From Pseudomonas sp. 7P_10.2_Bac1 (GTDB lineage: Bacteria > Pseudomonadota > Gammaproteobacteria > Pseudomonadales > Pseudomonadaceae), in the NCBI RefSeq assembly GCF_025465935.1, contig NZ_JANLNV010000026.1:62001-126000 (forward strand): a stretch of DNA of 64,000 bases, in the 5' to 3' direction. This document shows positions 8,828-16,534 of this stretch, piece after piece; position 1 is the stretch's first letter, and the number at the start of each line of letters is the position of its first letter. The position numbers and the translations under genes are program-made. A model generated the notes under the pieces. The model saw only the letters and a program-made list of their open reading frames with translations, did no database searches and was not told the DNA's origin.

Positions 8828-10060
8828 ATGTACACAACCCTGCTCATTTTCTTCATGGTTTATTTGGTGATGGGTATCGGCAAGTTGCCGGCCTTTAACG
8901 TGGACAGAACGGGTGCTGCGGTCGTGGGCGCCCTGGCCATGATCGTAGCAGGAAGCCTTACCCCGCAAGCCGCGTGGGATGCCATTGACTACCGCACCCT
9001 CGGGTTGTTGTTTGGTCTGATGGTCGTGTCGGGTGCGTTTACGGTTTCCGGGTTTTACGCCTGGGCCGCCGAGAAGGTAGCTAAGCTACCGATCACGCCG
9101 GTCGCGTTGCTGGCGGTGTTTATCGCCGTCAGTGCAGGGCTTTCTTCACTGCTGACCAATGATGTGGTGGTCTTGTCGATGACCCCGTTGCTGGTGAGCG
9201 TGGCACTCGCCCGCGGGCTCAACCCGGTGCCTTTTTTGTTGGCCTTTTGTTTTGCTGCGAACTCCGGTGCAGCGGGCACCTTGATCGGCAGTCCGCAAAA
9301 CATGATTGCGGCCCAATCGCTTGATCTTTCATTCAACGAATTCATGATTGCGGCAGGGATACCGGCACTTCTATCGTTGCCCATTATCTGGTGCATCATC
9401 GCGTGGCAATACCGCGGTAAATGGACGCTGGAGCAACCGGCGAATAAAACAGCCATCCCAACCCCGCCGCCGGTTCAACTCGATAGAGTCGAGACGACCA
9501 AGGCCATCATTGTTGCCAGCGCCGTGATCATCGCCCTGGTGGCGGATATCTGGCCACGGGAACTGGTTGCGCTTGCCGGTGCAGGGATTCTGCTGGTCAA
9601 CCGCAGCCTTGCTTCAAAGGATGTGCTCAAGCAAGTAGACGGCAACCTGCTGCTTTTGATCATCGGGTTGTTTATCTGTAACCAGGCGCTCTCCAACACA
9701 GGTCTTCCACAGTCCCTGTTTGACTGGTTGCGCCATGTGGGCATCGACGTCAATGACCCGGTGTCTCTGTTCCTGGCCGGTTCAGTGCTCAGCGACGTTG
9801 TGGGCAATAACCCTGCGGTCATGCTGCTTTCCCCGTACTTGCATCCCGACAACAACGCCCAGTCATTAGGCGCCGCGATAGCTTTGGGTACCGGTTTCTC
9901 AAGCAACCTTATTATTTTCGGAAGCCTGGCCGGGATCATCGTCGTGGAACAGGCCGCGAGTTGCGGTATCAAGATCTCCTTCGGCGCATTCGCCAAATCG
10001 GGGGTGCCAGTGACACTGCTGACATTGCTGATGGCAGGGCTTTGGGTGGCGTTTTTGTGA
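8828..10060 (+). CDS. SLC13/ArsB-type anion permease
   Basis: About 410 residues, largely hydrophobic with around 11 predicted membrane segments. Two related halves of the ion-transporter superfamily are visible: SSLLTNDVVVLSMTPL in the first and LSDVVGNNPAVMLLSP in the second, the paired TN/GN-P substrate loops. The phrase AANSGAAGTLIGSPQNM is also characteristic. The substrate is not readable; dicarboxylate, arsenite or another anion are possible. I place the start at the ATG at 8828; the frame is open 28 codons upstream to a TTG at 8744. It follows the PPK2 gene after a hairpin and may be a separate transcript. Confidence 0.8.
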   Translation: MYTTLLIFFMVYLVMGIGKLPAFNVDRTGAAVVGALAMIVAGSLTPQAAWDAIDYRTLGLLFGLMVVSGAFTVSGFYAWAAEKVAKLPITPVALLAVFIAVSAGLSSLLTNDVVVLSMTPLLVSVALARGLNPVPFLLAFCFAANSGAAGTLIGSPQNMIAAQSLDLSFNEFMIAAGIPALLSLPIIWCIIAWQYRGKWTLEQPANKTAIPTPPPVQLDRVETTKAIIVASAVIIALVADIWPRELVALAGAGILLVNRSLASKDVLKQVDGNLLLLIIGLFICNQALSNTGLPQSLFDWLRHVGIDVNDPVSLFLAGSVLSDVVGNNPAVMLLSPYLHPDNNAQSLGAAIALGTGFSSNLIIFGSLAGIIVVEQAASCGIKISFGAFAKSGVPVTLLTLLMAGLWVAFL

Positions 10061-10368
10061 GGCGCTGAGGTGCAAAGGCATACGTTACGAGCGTGTGCCT
10101 GCCTCAAGAGTGAATGGATGAGTGCGCTGTTGCAGCGGGCTATATGCAATGGCTCTGGGCGTGTGTGAGCGGCTCTTGTGCAGGGTTTGTAGAGATTTTT
10201 TCATCTCGAGTGATCTAGGCAGTGGAGCCGGAACACGACAAACTCTGCCAACTGTCTTGAGCCCATCTACGGACTCTATATGCGAAAAATGAGTGACTGT
10301 AGGAACCTTGATAGCGAGAAGCTATTATCGAAGGGCTCACAGGACGTAACGAACAACAGGATCAAGTT
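10061..10368. other. Non-coding spacer of about 308 bp
   Basis: Between the anion permease and the acetyltransferase. A small hairpin (10077-10084 with 10092-10099, one G-T pair) just after the permease stop may end its transcript. A second imperfect dyad lies at about 10309-10328. No gene seen. Confidence 0.5.
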
Positions 10369-10896
10369 TTGAATCTAAGTTCTTTGATAGAGCATTGGAG
10401 AACGGAAGTCTCGAATAAGAAAAAGAACGGAAGCTGGATAGGGCTTATCACCAACATCCTCAAGCGCACCCGCAAGCACAACAATCTGCGTTACTTGTTC
10501 ATGTTCCGATTGGCTCAGTACTTTTATTCAGGGAATCGTTTTGCGCGCGCTTACGCCAAACGGCTGGAGAGAAAGCTCAACCTCAAGTACGGCGTCGACA
10601 TCAGTATCAATGCCCAAATAGGGCCAGGCTTTCGCATAGGCCACCTGCCCGGCGTGGTCATCACCGGCTATGTCAAAATCGGCCGCAACTTTTTCATCCG
10701 TCAAAACACCACAATTGGCATCAAGACCCTAGGGTTGGACAACTACGACCTGGTCATTGGGGACAATGTCAGCGTGGGCGCACACAGTTGCATCATCGCA
10801 GACACCTTGATGATCGGGGACGATGTCACAATCGGCGCCATGTCGTTCGTCAATAAGAACATCGAGCAGGGAGTTACGTTCTATAACGCTCGATGA
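10369..10896 (+). CDS. Serine acetyltransferase-like hexapeptide protein
   Basis: 175 residues. The C-terminal half is a left-handed beta-helix made of hexapeptide repeats (VITGYVKIGRNFFIRQNTTIG, then VIGDNVSVGAHSCIIAD and MIGDDVTIGAMSF). The segment IGHLPGVVITG resembles the active-site turn of CysE-type acyltransferases. The start is a TTG at 10369 with AGGA about 9 bp upstream. Such short CysE-like proteins often decorate polysaccharides rather than make cysteine; the acceptor is unknown. The gene ends about 100 bp before the island boundary and is the last gene outside it. Confidence 0.75.
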   Translation: MNLSSLIEHWRTEVSNKKKNGSWIGLITNILKRTRKHNNLRYLFMFRLAQYFYSGNRFARAYAKRLERKLNLKYGVDISINAQIGPGFRIGHLPGVVITGYVKIGRNFFIRQNTTIGIKTLGLDNYDLVIGDNVSVGAHSCIIADTLMIGDDVTIGAMSFVNKNIEQGVTFYNAR

Positions 10897-10949
10897 TGCG
10901 CTACAGCCCCACATGTTGAGGGCGCTTCGAGACCTGATTTTTACGAACG

Positions 10950-10985
10950 TTAGAAACACGAAAGCCGCGCACTGCGCGGCTTTCT
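10950..10985 (-). terminator. Displaced tRNA terminator hairpin at left island edge
   Basis: AAAGCCGCGCA and TGCGCGGCTTT form a strong stem within 10960-10983, preceded by AACACG. An almost identical stem lies at 22866-22895 beside the intact tRNA. The left copy is read as the original tRNA terminator, pushed away from its gene when the island inserted. Confidence 0.7.
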
Positions 10986-10993
10986 TGTGTGGA

Positions 10994-11035
10994 GGGCCCA
11001 GTAGGACTCTAACCTACGACCAAGGGATTATGAGT
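10994..11035. repeat. attL: displaced 3' part of the tRNA-CAU gene
   Basis: This 42-bp stretch is identical, except for one base, to 22904-22945 inside the intact tRNA gene. The only difference is T at 11010 against G at 22920, in the T-loop. The two copies bound a segment of about 11.9 kb with an integrase at one end, so they are the attachment-site cores. The left copy lacks the tRNA 5' half and cannot make a tRNA, which fits its having picked up a mutation. Confidence 0.92.
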
Positions 11036-11357
11036 TGGCTTGACACGCAGCATAGCTAACGAAACCTATCAAAGGTGAAAGAAGGTACAGCTATGCTGGT
11101 ATGGCGTTTTGACATGATTTAAGCGTAATCTAGCGAAGGTGTTTGGTGCTTGCCACTGTACCTCTATTGTACCGGGTTTTTTGGGTGGGGCTGGGCTGAT
11201 CAGAGTGTTTTGCCATTGCTCGATGAGCGTTGCTGGAGGGCTCCGTACGAGGCGAGCAAGATTGGATTGAGCATCGTCAGTACAAAATTTTCAGAGTGAA
11301 CCTGTGCACCTGAAACGTGCAAGATTTTTAATATGTCGAAAATTTGAAGATTAAGTT
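11036..11357. other. Left-end non-coding region of the island
   Basis: About 320 bp between attL and the first cargo gene. It contains a likely integrase arm-site repeat (11154-11173), several small dyads around 11216-11262, and a short hairpin TGCAC/GTGCA at 11304-11321 followed by AGATTTTT that could attenuate transcription of the defence operon. The operon promoter should be here. No open frame is convincing. Confidence 0.5.
11154..11173 (+). repeat. Putative integrase arm-type site, left copy
   Basis: CACTGTACCTCTATTGTACC matches the right-end copy at 22807-22826 at 17 of 20 positions in the same orientation. Each contains two TGTACC units. The copies lie 119 bp inside attL and 78 bp inside attR respectively, where tyrosine integrases usually bind arm sites. 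Confidence 0.55.
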
Positions 11358-12002
11358 TTGGGGTGGCGTATTTCTACAGATGATTTGACTGCATATAGAA
11401 AGCTCTATGATTCGGTAAGCTTAACAACGGATTATCGATTTAATACTTATAGACGGCTTAGTAGTCTAGAGGGGGCGTCGAATGTCGCTTTGATCTTGGC
11501 ATCCACAGCTTTAATCGTAGTGTCTTTCATTATGGTTTTATACAGTGGAGAGCTTGGTCGGGGAGAGGCATATATAACGATTGGCCAGAACTGTTTGCCA
11601 ATTATTATGTTGGCATTATCCATCATGGTCTCTGGTGCAAAATATGGGGCTCGAGCAGAAAGAATTCATGATTGTGCTCAAGCTTTGAATAACTTTAAAA
11701 AAATACTGAACTTCAAAATTAATTACAGTGGATTCGTTCCGTCTCTGGATGATTTCGAAAAGCAAGCAACAGTATATGCTGAAATACTTTCTAAGTATGA
11801 GAATCACAGTAAGGTTGATTCGAATATTGAGCTGGTAAGGAGTAAGAAAATTCCAGCCATTCTCAATCTTATATGGGAGTTTTTTGTTAGTTCAATAGGG
11901 CGTGGGCTGCTTTATTATTTTTATTTGGCCGTGTCAATAACTTCGGTAGGCTGGATGCTGCTGGGTATTTATCTCGCCGTTAAAGAGGTGTCGCCTTGCT
12001 AG
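11358..12002 (+). CDS. SLATT-domain membrane protein, candidate effector of the RT system
   Basis: 214 residues. A helical segment (residues 10-40) precedes two adjacent membrane helices (about 43-63 and 77-93), then a long soluble helical region with YAEILSKYENHSKVD (about 138-152), and a third hydrophobic stretch near 185-208. This 2-TM pattern and the ENH motif fit SLATT proteins, which Burroughs and colleagues predicted to be pore-forming effectors in conflict systems, one family being linked to reverse transcriptases. The start is a TTG directly after an in-frame stop, with GAAGATTAAG upstream; start confidence is modest. Its last codons overlap the first RT gene by 7 bp. The DNA is clearly more AT-rich than the chromosome around it. 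Confidence 0.7.
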   Translation: MGWRISTDDLTAYRKLYDSVSLTTDYRFNTYRRLSSLEGASNVALILASTALIVVSFIMVLYSGELGRGEAYITIGQNCLPIIMLALSIMVSGAKYGARAERIHDCAQALNNFKKILNFKINYSGFVPSLDDFEKQATVYAEILSKYENHSKVDSNIELVRSKKIPAILNLIWEFFVSSIGRGLLYYFYLAVSITSVGWMLLGIYLAVKEVSPC

Positions 12003-13222
12003 ATCAAAACTTCACTGGAAAGAGTTTTTTGCGACTGACATCAATCAAGGATGTGATTAGGTTTAAACTTGGTAGAAAGCGCAGTGAATATCTTGAAAGA
12101 CTAGATTTGGCCGCAAAAAAAATCTTAGATGATGGATGTGATTTCTCAGATGTGACATTTTACGATAAAAGGGGTAAAAGGATATTTAAGCCAAACTCCC
12201 TTGAGAGTGTCTATAGCTTGCGGCGAGTGAATAAAATTCTGGGAAGAATTTACAAGGTAAAGCAGTCAGATCGTGATGCGATAACTAAACAAATTAATTC
12301 TTTGGTCTCAGATACGAGCCACTATGTCGTGATAAAGGGCGATGTTAAAGGATTTTATGAATCAATTCCTAGGGATTCGGTTATTTCCAAGGTGGAGTCA
12401 AATCGAATACTTTCCTACCATAACAGGAGGATTGTAAGGCAGATTTTTTCTTGTAGCAGCGTTTCCGCCGTCACTGGGTTGCCGAGAGGTATCAGTATAA
12501 GCTCATCCCTTTCTGAGTTGTATATTAGGGATTTTGATAGGTACGTTCGGGCGCTCGATGGCGTTTACTATTACGCTAGATATGTCGACGACTTCATAAT
12601 TTTTTGTCATGTTCGGAGTGATGGAATACTCGAAGATGTGGAAGGTAAGCTCAAAGATTTAGGTCTTTCTTTAAATTATAAAAAAATAAAGGTTGTTAAA
12701 TCCGAATCACTTTATGGCGGGGTGGAGCGTCTAGGGTTTTTAGGGTATGAGCATTTTATTGACTCCGACTTGTTACTAAAGATTAGGATTTCGAGCAATA
12801 GGGTTAGAAAAATAAAAACACGTATTGTTTTATCGTTTTTAGACTATTCGAGAAATAAAGATATTTCTCTTCTCTGTCTTAGATTGAAATTTATTACCGG
12901 CAACTACCTGATACGTGAGGCCTCAGGTTCGAGCGGAGAGGCGCGGGGGTTGATGGCAGGGTTTTACTACAACAACAAAACCCTAACAGATCTGCAACAG
13001 ATAGTAGAGTTAGATAGCTTTTTAATGAGGCTTTGCCGCTCAAAGCGAGGTAGCATTTACCGAGCAATTGGTGCAGTCGATATGCGTGAGGCCTGCATCG
13101 CGACGCAAGGCATTAGTTTTGATAAAGGGTTCAATCAAAGAAAAGTTTATGCAATTTCGAAAAATGATTTTTCACGAATAAAAGATTGCTGGAAAAGAGA
13201 AGATGGCTATGAAAAAAAATAA
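11996..13222 (+). CDS. Defence-type reverse transcriptase, Drt3a-like
   Basis: 408 residues. Reverse transcriptase motifs in order: motif A VVIKGDVKGFYESI with Asp116, motif B GLPRGISISSSLSELYI (161-177), the catalytic YVDD at 196-199, and motif D LSLNYKKIKV (about 225-234). The C-terminal half (250-408) is basic and unlike known domains. There is no maturase or retron signature, and it is followed by a second, larger RT. Size and order match the first RT of DRT type 3 systems (UG3 group). The start is a TTG overlapping the SLATT stop, with GAGGTG about 10 bp upstream, so translation is probably coupled. Whether it is truly UG3 needs a profile search. Confidence 0.78.
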   Translation: MLDQNFTGKSFLRLTSIKDVIRFKLGRKRSEYLERLDLAAKKILDDGCDFSDVTFYDKRGKRIFKPNSLESVYSLRRVNKILGRIYKVKQSDRDAITKQINSLVSDTSHYVVIKGDVKGFYESIPRDSVISKVESNRILSYHNRRIVRQIFSCSSVSAVTGLPRGISISSSLSELYIRDFDRYVRALDGVYYYARYVDDFIIFCHVRSDGILEDVEGKLKDLGLSLNYKKIKVVKSESLYGGVERLGFLGYEHFIDSDLLLKIRISSNRVRKIKTRIVLSFLDYSRNKDISLLCLRLKFITGNYLIREASGSSGEARGLMAGFYYNNKTLTDLQQIVELDSFLMRLCRSKRGSIYRAIGAVDMREACIATQGISFDKGFNQRKVYAISKNDFSRIKDCWKREDGYEKK

Positions 13223-15218
13223 AAAGGAGAATGGGCTTAAGAGGGTATATAAGTCGAACTATAATCGAGTTTTACTCACAGAGGTCCTTCCATACGAGGT
13301 TCCTATTCTTTTGACAAATGAGGGCTTCTATTCAAGGTTAGTTGGGCGTAAAGAAATCGGGCTTCTAGAGGCTATATTGAGGCCTAATAAAGAAACACAG
13401 CCGTTCACCTATAAGATCGTGCGCACGGCATCCAGCTACAGAACCCTCCATCTCATACACCCTTCAAGCCAACAAGATTTCGTAGCGTTTTACAAAACCT
13501 ATAGCAGTTTAATGTGCGGGCTTACAGCCCGGAGTGAATTTAGTCTTCGCGCACCAGCTGAGGTCGCAGCCTGGTATTACGAACCGGATAATTCTTTGCG
13601 TGATAACTCTGTAAAAGACGAGGGGGCTGAGGCCAATGTAGATGACGGTATGGCCGTCCAGTTCAAATACGCGAGTTCTTTTTTTCTGTATAAAAAATAT
13701 GCGTTTCTTTATAAATTTTACGATTCCTACGAGTTTCATAGGCTCGAAAAAAAGTTTAAGAAGCTGTTAAAGTTTGATATTTCAAAATGTTTTGACAATA
13801 TCTCCACAAAGCGACTTGGTGAAGCAGTTAAAGATGAGCTGTACCACAAGGAGCATTTGGGGAAACAGAATTTTGAGAACAAGTTTTCCGCGCTAATGGA
13901 ATCTGCTAACTTTGGTCGGAATGATGGGCTAGTGATAGGTCCTGAGTTTAGTAGGATATTTGCAGAGATAATATTGCAGGATGTAGATAAACGAGTATCC
14001 CACAGTAATACCGAACTTCGAGGGAGTTACGATGTTAGACGATATGTGGATGATTATTTCTTATTTTATAATGATGACAAGGTCGGTGAGCACATACTGA
14101 GTGAGTTTCAAAATTCTTTGGAAAGGGTAAAGTTGTACCTCAACGAGTCAAAAATTTCTTATCATAGAGCCCCATTTTTGACTGGTATTACTATGGCAAA
14201 GAAAGATATTCAGGATATATTTTCTGCGCTATTCGATACCTTCGATGAGTCCAAGAAAGGTGTAATTCCTGACGTAGATGTCGCAGAAGGTGCCGACAGT
14301 CATTCCGATCAGCCCGAGGAGAAAATAACTTTTATAAAATATTTCAAAGGGCCTGGTGTGGTTGCGAATAGACTTATTAGAGATATTAAGGCTATCGTCA
14401 GAAGTAATGAGATTGAATTTGAAACAATCACGGGCTACTTTTTTACTGTGATTAAGAATAAAATTCATGAGGTTTATGGTTATACTGCTACTCTAGATGA
14501 TGCCCAGCAAGAAAATGTGTTGAAGTTTTTGCTGGTTATTATGGATGTGACATTCTTCGTTTACTCGATGGATGTAAGGGTTAGAAGCACGTTTTTGGTA
14601 AGTCAGATTTCCATATTGTGCTGTAGAATTGCAAAGTTAATGAAGCCAGTTTACGGCGATGAAATCGTAAAGAAGATTCAAGATGAAATAACTTTCACAA
14701 TGAAAAATAAGCGTGCGGACAAGGTGTCCTCTGGCGTAGAAGTCATCAATCTTCTTATAGCATTGAGAGAGATTTCTGGTGACGTTGACTTGGTCTCTGA
14801 GGATGATGTTTCTAGATTCATTTTTAATGAGGTTCCGGAAAAAATCAGCGCTGTGAATTACTTTCAGGTTGTGTCCGTTTTGTTTTACATTAAGAATAAT
14901 CCGATTTATGGAAAGCTAAAACGTAAGATGCAAACAATCGTACTTGGGATGTTGGCGACTAAGAGAGCTTCCGTGTACTCTGAGACATCTCACCTTCTAC
15001 TCGATCTTGTACGTTGTCCTTATCTAGATAGAGCCTTTAAAGCTAGAATGATATCCAGTTCGTTTCAGATCGAGTTCGGTAGGCGGCCGACCTCCTCTGA
15101 GGTGAAGTCTCAGTATAAGAGTATTTCCCAGAATGACTGGTTTGTAGATTGGAGCGAAATGGGTATCAAAATTGAAAGGCTTCTTCAGAAAAAAGAGTTG
15201 AAAACTGCTTACGAATAG
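13203..15218 (+). CDS. Defence-type reverse transcriptase, Drt3b-like
   Basis: 671 residues. The RT core is at 186-290: motif A LKFDISKCFDNI with Asp192, motif B DGLVIGPEFSRIFAEIIL (241-258) and YVDD at 281-284. The first 180 residues and the last 350 are not recognisable to me; the C-terminal region is helical and could be an alpha-repeat. Size and position as the second gene match the larger RT of DRT type 3 (UG8 group). The frame overlaps the upstream RT by 20 bp, with possible starts at ATG 13203 or 13209. In DRT3 the two RTs are reported to make complementary dinucleotide-repeat strands (from memory). Function here is inferred from architecture. Confidence 0.76.
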   Translation: MAMKKNKKENGLKRVYKSNYNRVLLTEVLPYEVPILLTNEGFYSRLVGRKEIGLLEAILRPNKETQPFTYKIVRTASSYRTLHLIHPSSQQDFVAFYKTYSSLMCGLTARSEFSLRAPAEVAAWYYEPDNSLRDNSVKDEGAEANVDDGMAVQFKYASSFFLYKKYAFLYKFYDSYEFHRLEKKFKKLLKFDISKCFDNISTKRLGEAVKDELYHKEHLGKQNFENKFSALMESANFGRNDGLVIGPEFSRIFAEIILQDVDKRVSHSNTELRGSYDVRRYVDDYFLFYNDDKVGEHILSEFQNSLERVKLYLNESKISYHRAPFLTGITMAKKDIQDIFSALFDTFDESKKGVIPDVDVAEGADSHSDQPEEKITFIKYFKGPGVVANRLIRDIKAIVRSNEIEFETITGYFFTVIKNKIHEVYGYTATLDDAQQENVLKFLLVIMDVTFFVYSMDVRVRSTFLVSQISILCCRIAKLMKPVYGDEIVKKIQDEITFTMKNKRADKVSSGVEVINLLIALREISGDVDLVSEDDVSRFIFNEVPEKISAVNYFQVVSVLFYIKNNPIYGKLKRKMQTIVLGMLATKRASVYSETSHLLLDLVRCPYLDRAFKARMISSSFQIEFGRRPTSSEVKSQYKSISQNDWFVDWSEMGIKIERLLQKKELKTAYE

Positions 15219-15219
15219 T

Positions 15220-15480
15220 GGGATAATTTTAAGGCGGGTGCGTTTACAGGTAGAGTGCTAAATACCCATGCGAGTTTACTCTCCCATGATGAATCCGGCT
15301 TTATGTCGGACACACACCAATGACTTTGCCTCAGTGCCTGCCTTCTCCTCAGCTTTCAAAAGTTTTCTCAAAGCTTTTTTAAGCTGCCTGCCTACGCTAA
15401 GGAAACCCCGCCTTGGTGTTGCTCGCGGCAGCTTTCACTTGCTTGATACATGGGGTCTGACTCTTTTTTTGGGTCAATAG
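15220..15480 (+). ncRNA. Candidate DRT3-type template RNA with an ACACACAC tract
   Basis: The 360 bp after the second RT has no gene but a suggestive fold. An enclosing stem pairs 15233-15241 (GGCGGGTGC) with 15334-15342 (GTGCCTGCC), using three G-U pairs. Inside are AGAGT/ACTCT (15252-15256 with 15278-15282) and TCCG/CGGA (15294-15297 with 15307-15310). ACACACAC at 15310-15317 directly follows this hairpin. Further on, AAGCTGCC (15381-15388) pairs perfectly with GGCAGCTT (15427-15434) around an inner AAGG/CCTT stem. A run of seven T at 15464-15470 may end it. As I recall, DRT3 uses an ACACAC template in its RNA to prime poly(GT) synthesis. Ends are approximate. Confidence 0.55.
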
Positions 15481-15547
15481 AGAAAACAGATAAAACCGTA
15501 CGCTAAACATGCGGCCTTAGTCTGACGCCGTGATATTGAGTCGCCTG

Positions 15548-15579
15548 ACGCCGAGTTGAGGTGTACTTCAACTGGGCGT
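15548..15579. terminator. Strong hairpin beyond the antitoxin remnant
   Basis: ACGCCGAGTTGAGG at 15548-15561 pairs with CTTCAACTGGGCGT at 15566-15579 (12 of 14 pairs, 4-nt loop). It lies just past the end of the antitoxin reading frame and between it and the defence operon, so it could end transcripts from either side. Confidence 0.5.
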
Positions 15580-15583
15580 GTTC

Positions 15584-15874
15584 TTATTGCGCATGCGGCC
15601 GGGCGGTTAAATCAACTCCCAGCGCCCGCATCACCACCTACATAGTTTTTAGTGTAGGGTTCTCGCTTTCGCTGAACGACTTGTAAAGCTGCTCTCTGGC
15701 CAGCCCCGTTTCCTTCGCCAACTCGGTCATTCCCTTAGCGCGGGCAACCACTCCCATAGCCTTAACTATATTGGCGGCGTCTCCAGTGTCCAAAGCGTCT
15801 GCGAGGAACACCGCAATCGCCTCTGGGCCGTCCAGCGCTTGCGCGGGATCGTAGTCATAAATTAGCTCAGTCAT
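15584..15874 (-). pseudogene. Antitoxin of a RelE/HigBA-type pair, interrupted by a stop
   Basis: The frame from the ATG at 15872-15874 gives a helix-turn-helix antidote protein: DYDPAQALDGPEAIAVFLADAL, then GMTELAKETGLAREQLYKSFS and ENPTLKTM. It stops with TAG at 15638-15640 exactly where family members continue with a basic residue and VVRALG. Reading through the TAG continues in frame as VVMRALGVDLTARPHAQ to a TAA at 15584-15586. The last conserved helix is therefore cut off by a single nonsense change. The product may be unstable or weak; low-level readthrough is possible. The partner toxin upstream is also broken. Confidence 0.7.
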
Positions 15875-15882
15875 TGCGGCCT

Positions 15883-16296
15883 CTACTCATTTGTTAGGCG
15901 TTTTGCCGTTTCTATGTCCCTAGTCTGTTTGCTCTTGTCTCAACCATATAGCAGGATGACGATTTCTGTCCCGCGCTGCTGGAAGTAAGCCCGGTAGCCA
16001 GGGTCATAATGAATTCTCAACTCGCCCATTCCCTGGCCGACTGGTGACACGTCGCTGGGTAGACCATTCGCCAAACGGAAGATGCGAGCGGCAATTGCGG
16101 CCTTTTCCCGCCAATCCTTCAGCTTGTGCGAAATTGCACTCCAGTTGACCACCCGTTTGCATTCGACTTGACCTGTTATTTGCATCCGATCTGACCAGCA
16201 CGCTTCGTAATCATGACCGGCAGAGAACGCCCCTAACCGGACCGTCGCGACGGGCGGCGCTAGCTGCAATCTGCCATCTTTCGCGATTACGCTCAT
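15883..16296 (-). pseudogene. RelE/HigB-type (Gp49-like) toxin remnant, interrupted by a stop
   Basis: The conserved part is LKDWREKAAIAARI, then VGQGMGELRIHYDPGYRAYF and GTEIVILLYG, typical of addiction-module killer proteins of about 100 aa. A TGA at 15940-15942 interrupts the frame where the family has a second Gly. Beyond it the frame reads DKSKQTRDIETAKRLTNE, the expected C-terminus, to TAG at 15883-15885, 8 bp before the antitoxin start. The natural start is probably the ATG at 16185; the 37 codons upstream to 16296 do not look like toxin. Loss of the C-terminal basic tail probably removes toxicity. Together with the stop in the antitoxin this is a decayed module. Confidence 0.65.
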
Positions 16297-16338
16297 GGCC
16301 CCGAAGCTGGACGGGCTCAGTGGCTACGTTGGTTTGTG

Positions 16339-16380
16339 GTTCCGTTGCTCCCTAATCCGGGGGGTGGGGAGTAACGGAAC
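16339..16380. terminator. Large inverted repeat of unknown role
   Basis: GTTCCGTTGCTCCC at 16339-16352 and GGGAGTAACGGAAC at 16367-16380 are complementary at 13 of 14 positions around a 14-nt loop. No T-run follows on either strand. It lies in the gap between the toxin remnant and the AbrB-like gene. It could be a terminator, a protein-binding site or the remains of a small mobile unit. Confidence 0.45.
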
Positions 16381-16534
16381 AGAAACTGCACATAAGTCGG
16401 ATTGGCTTAGCTAACGATTTTTTCCGAATTCTGCGGGTTCCCCATCCGCGGATAAGAAACCCTGAACTGACACTACTCGTAGCGCCATAAATTTTCATTT
16501 CACTTGGCACGCATAATGGCAAGATTTGAGGTGC

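Noticed and set aside
10369..10896. Treating the acetyltransferase as part of the island
   Set aside because: It lies outside the att core by about 100 bp.
11616..11807. Minus-strand short frame inside the SLATT gene
   Set aside because: No ribosome site, no recognisable domain; it is a shadow of the plus-strand gene.
12061..15218. Group II intron or retron explanation for the RTs
   Set aside because: No maturase X or HNH domain, no intron domain V-like hairpin, and two different RTs in overlapping frames, unlike introns; no retron msr/msd pattern was seen upstream.
15268..15480. Plus-strand 70-codon frame after the second RT
   Set aside because: Overlaps the structured, ACACACAC-bearing interval; composition and lack of a ribosome site argue for RNA rather than protein.
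15548..15579. Integron attC site
   Set aside because: The hairpin lacks the expected core-site pair and no integrase or cassette array is present.
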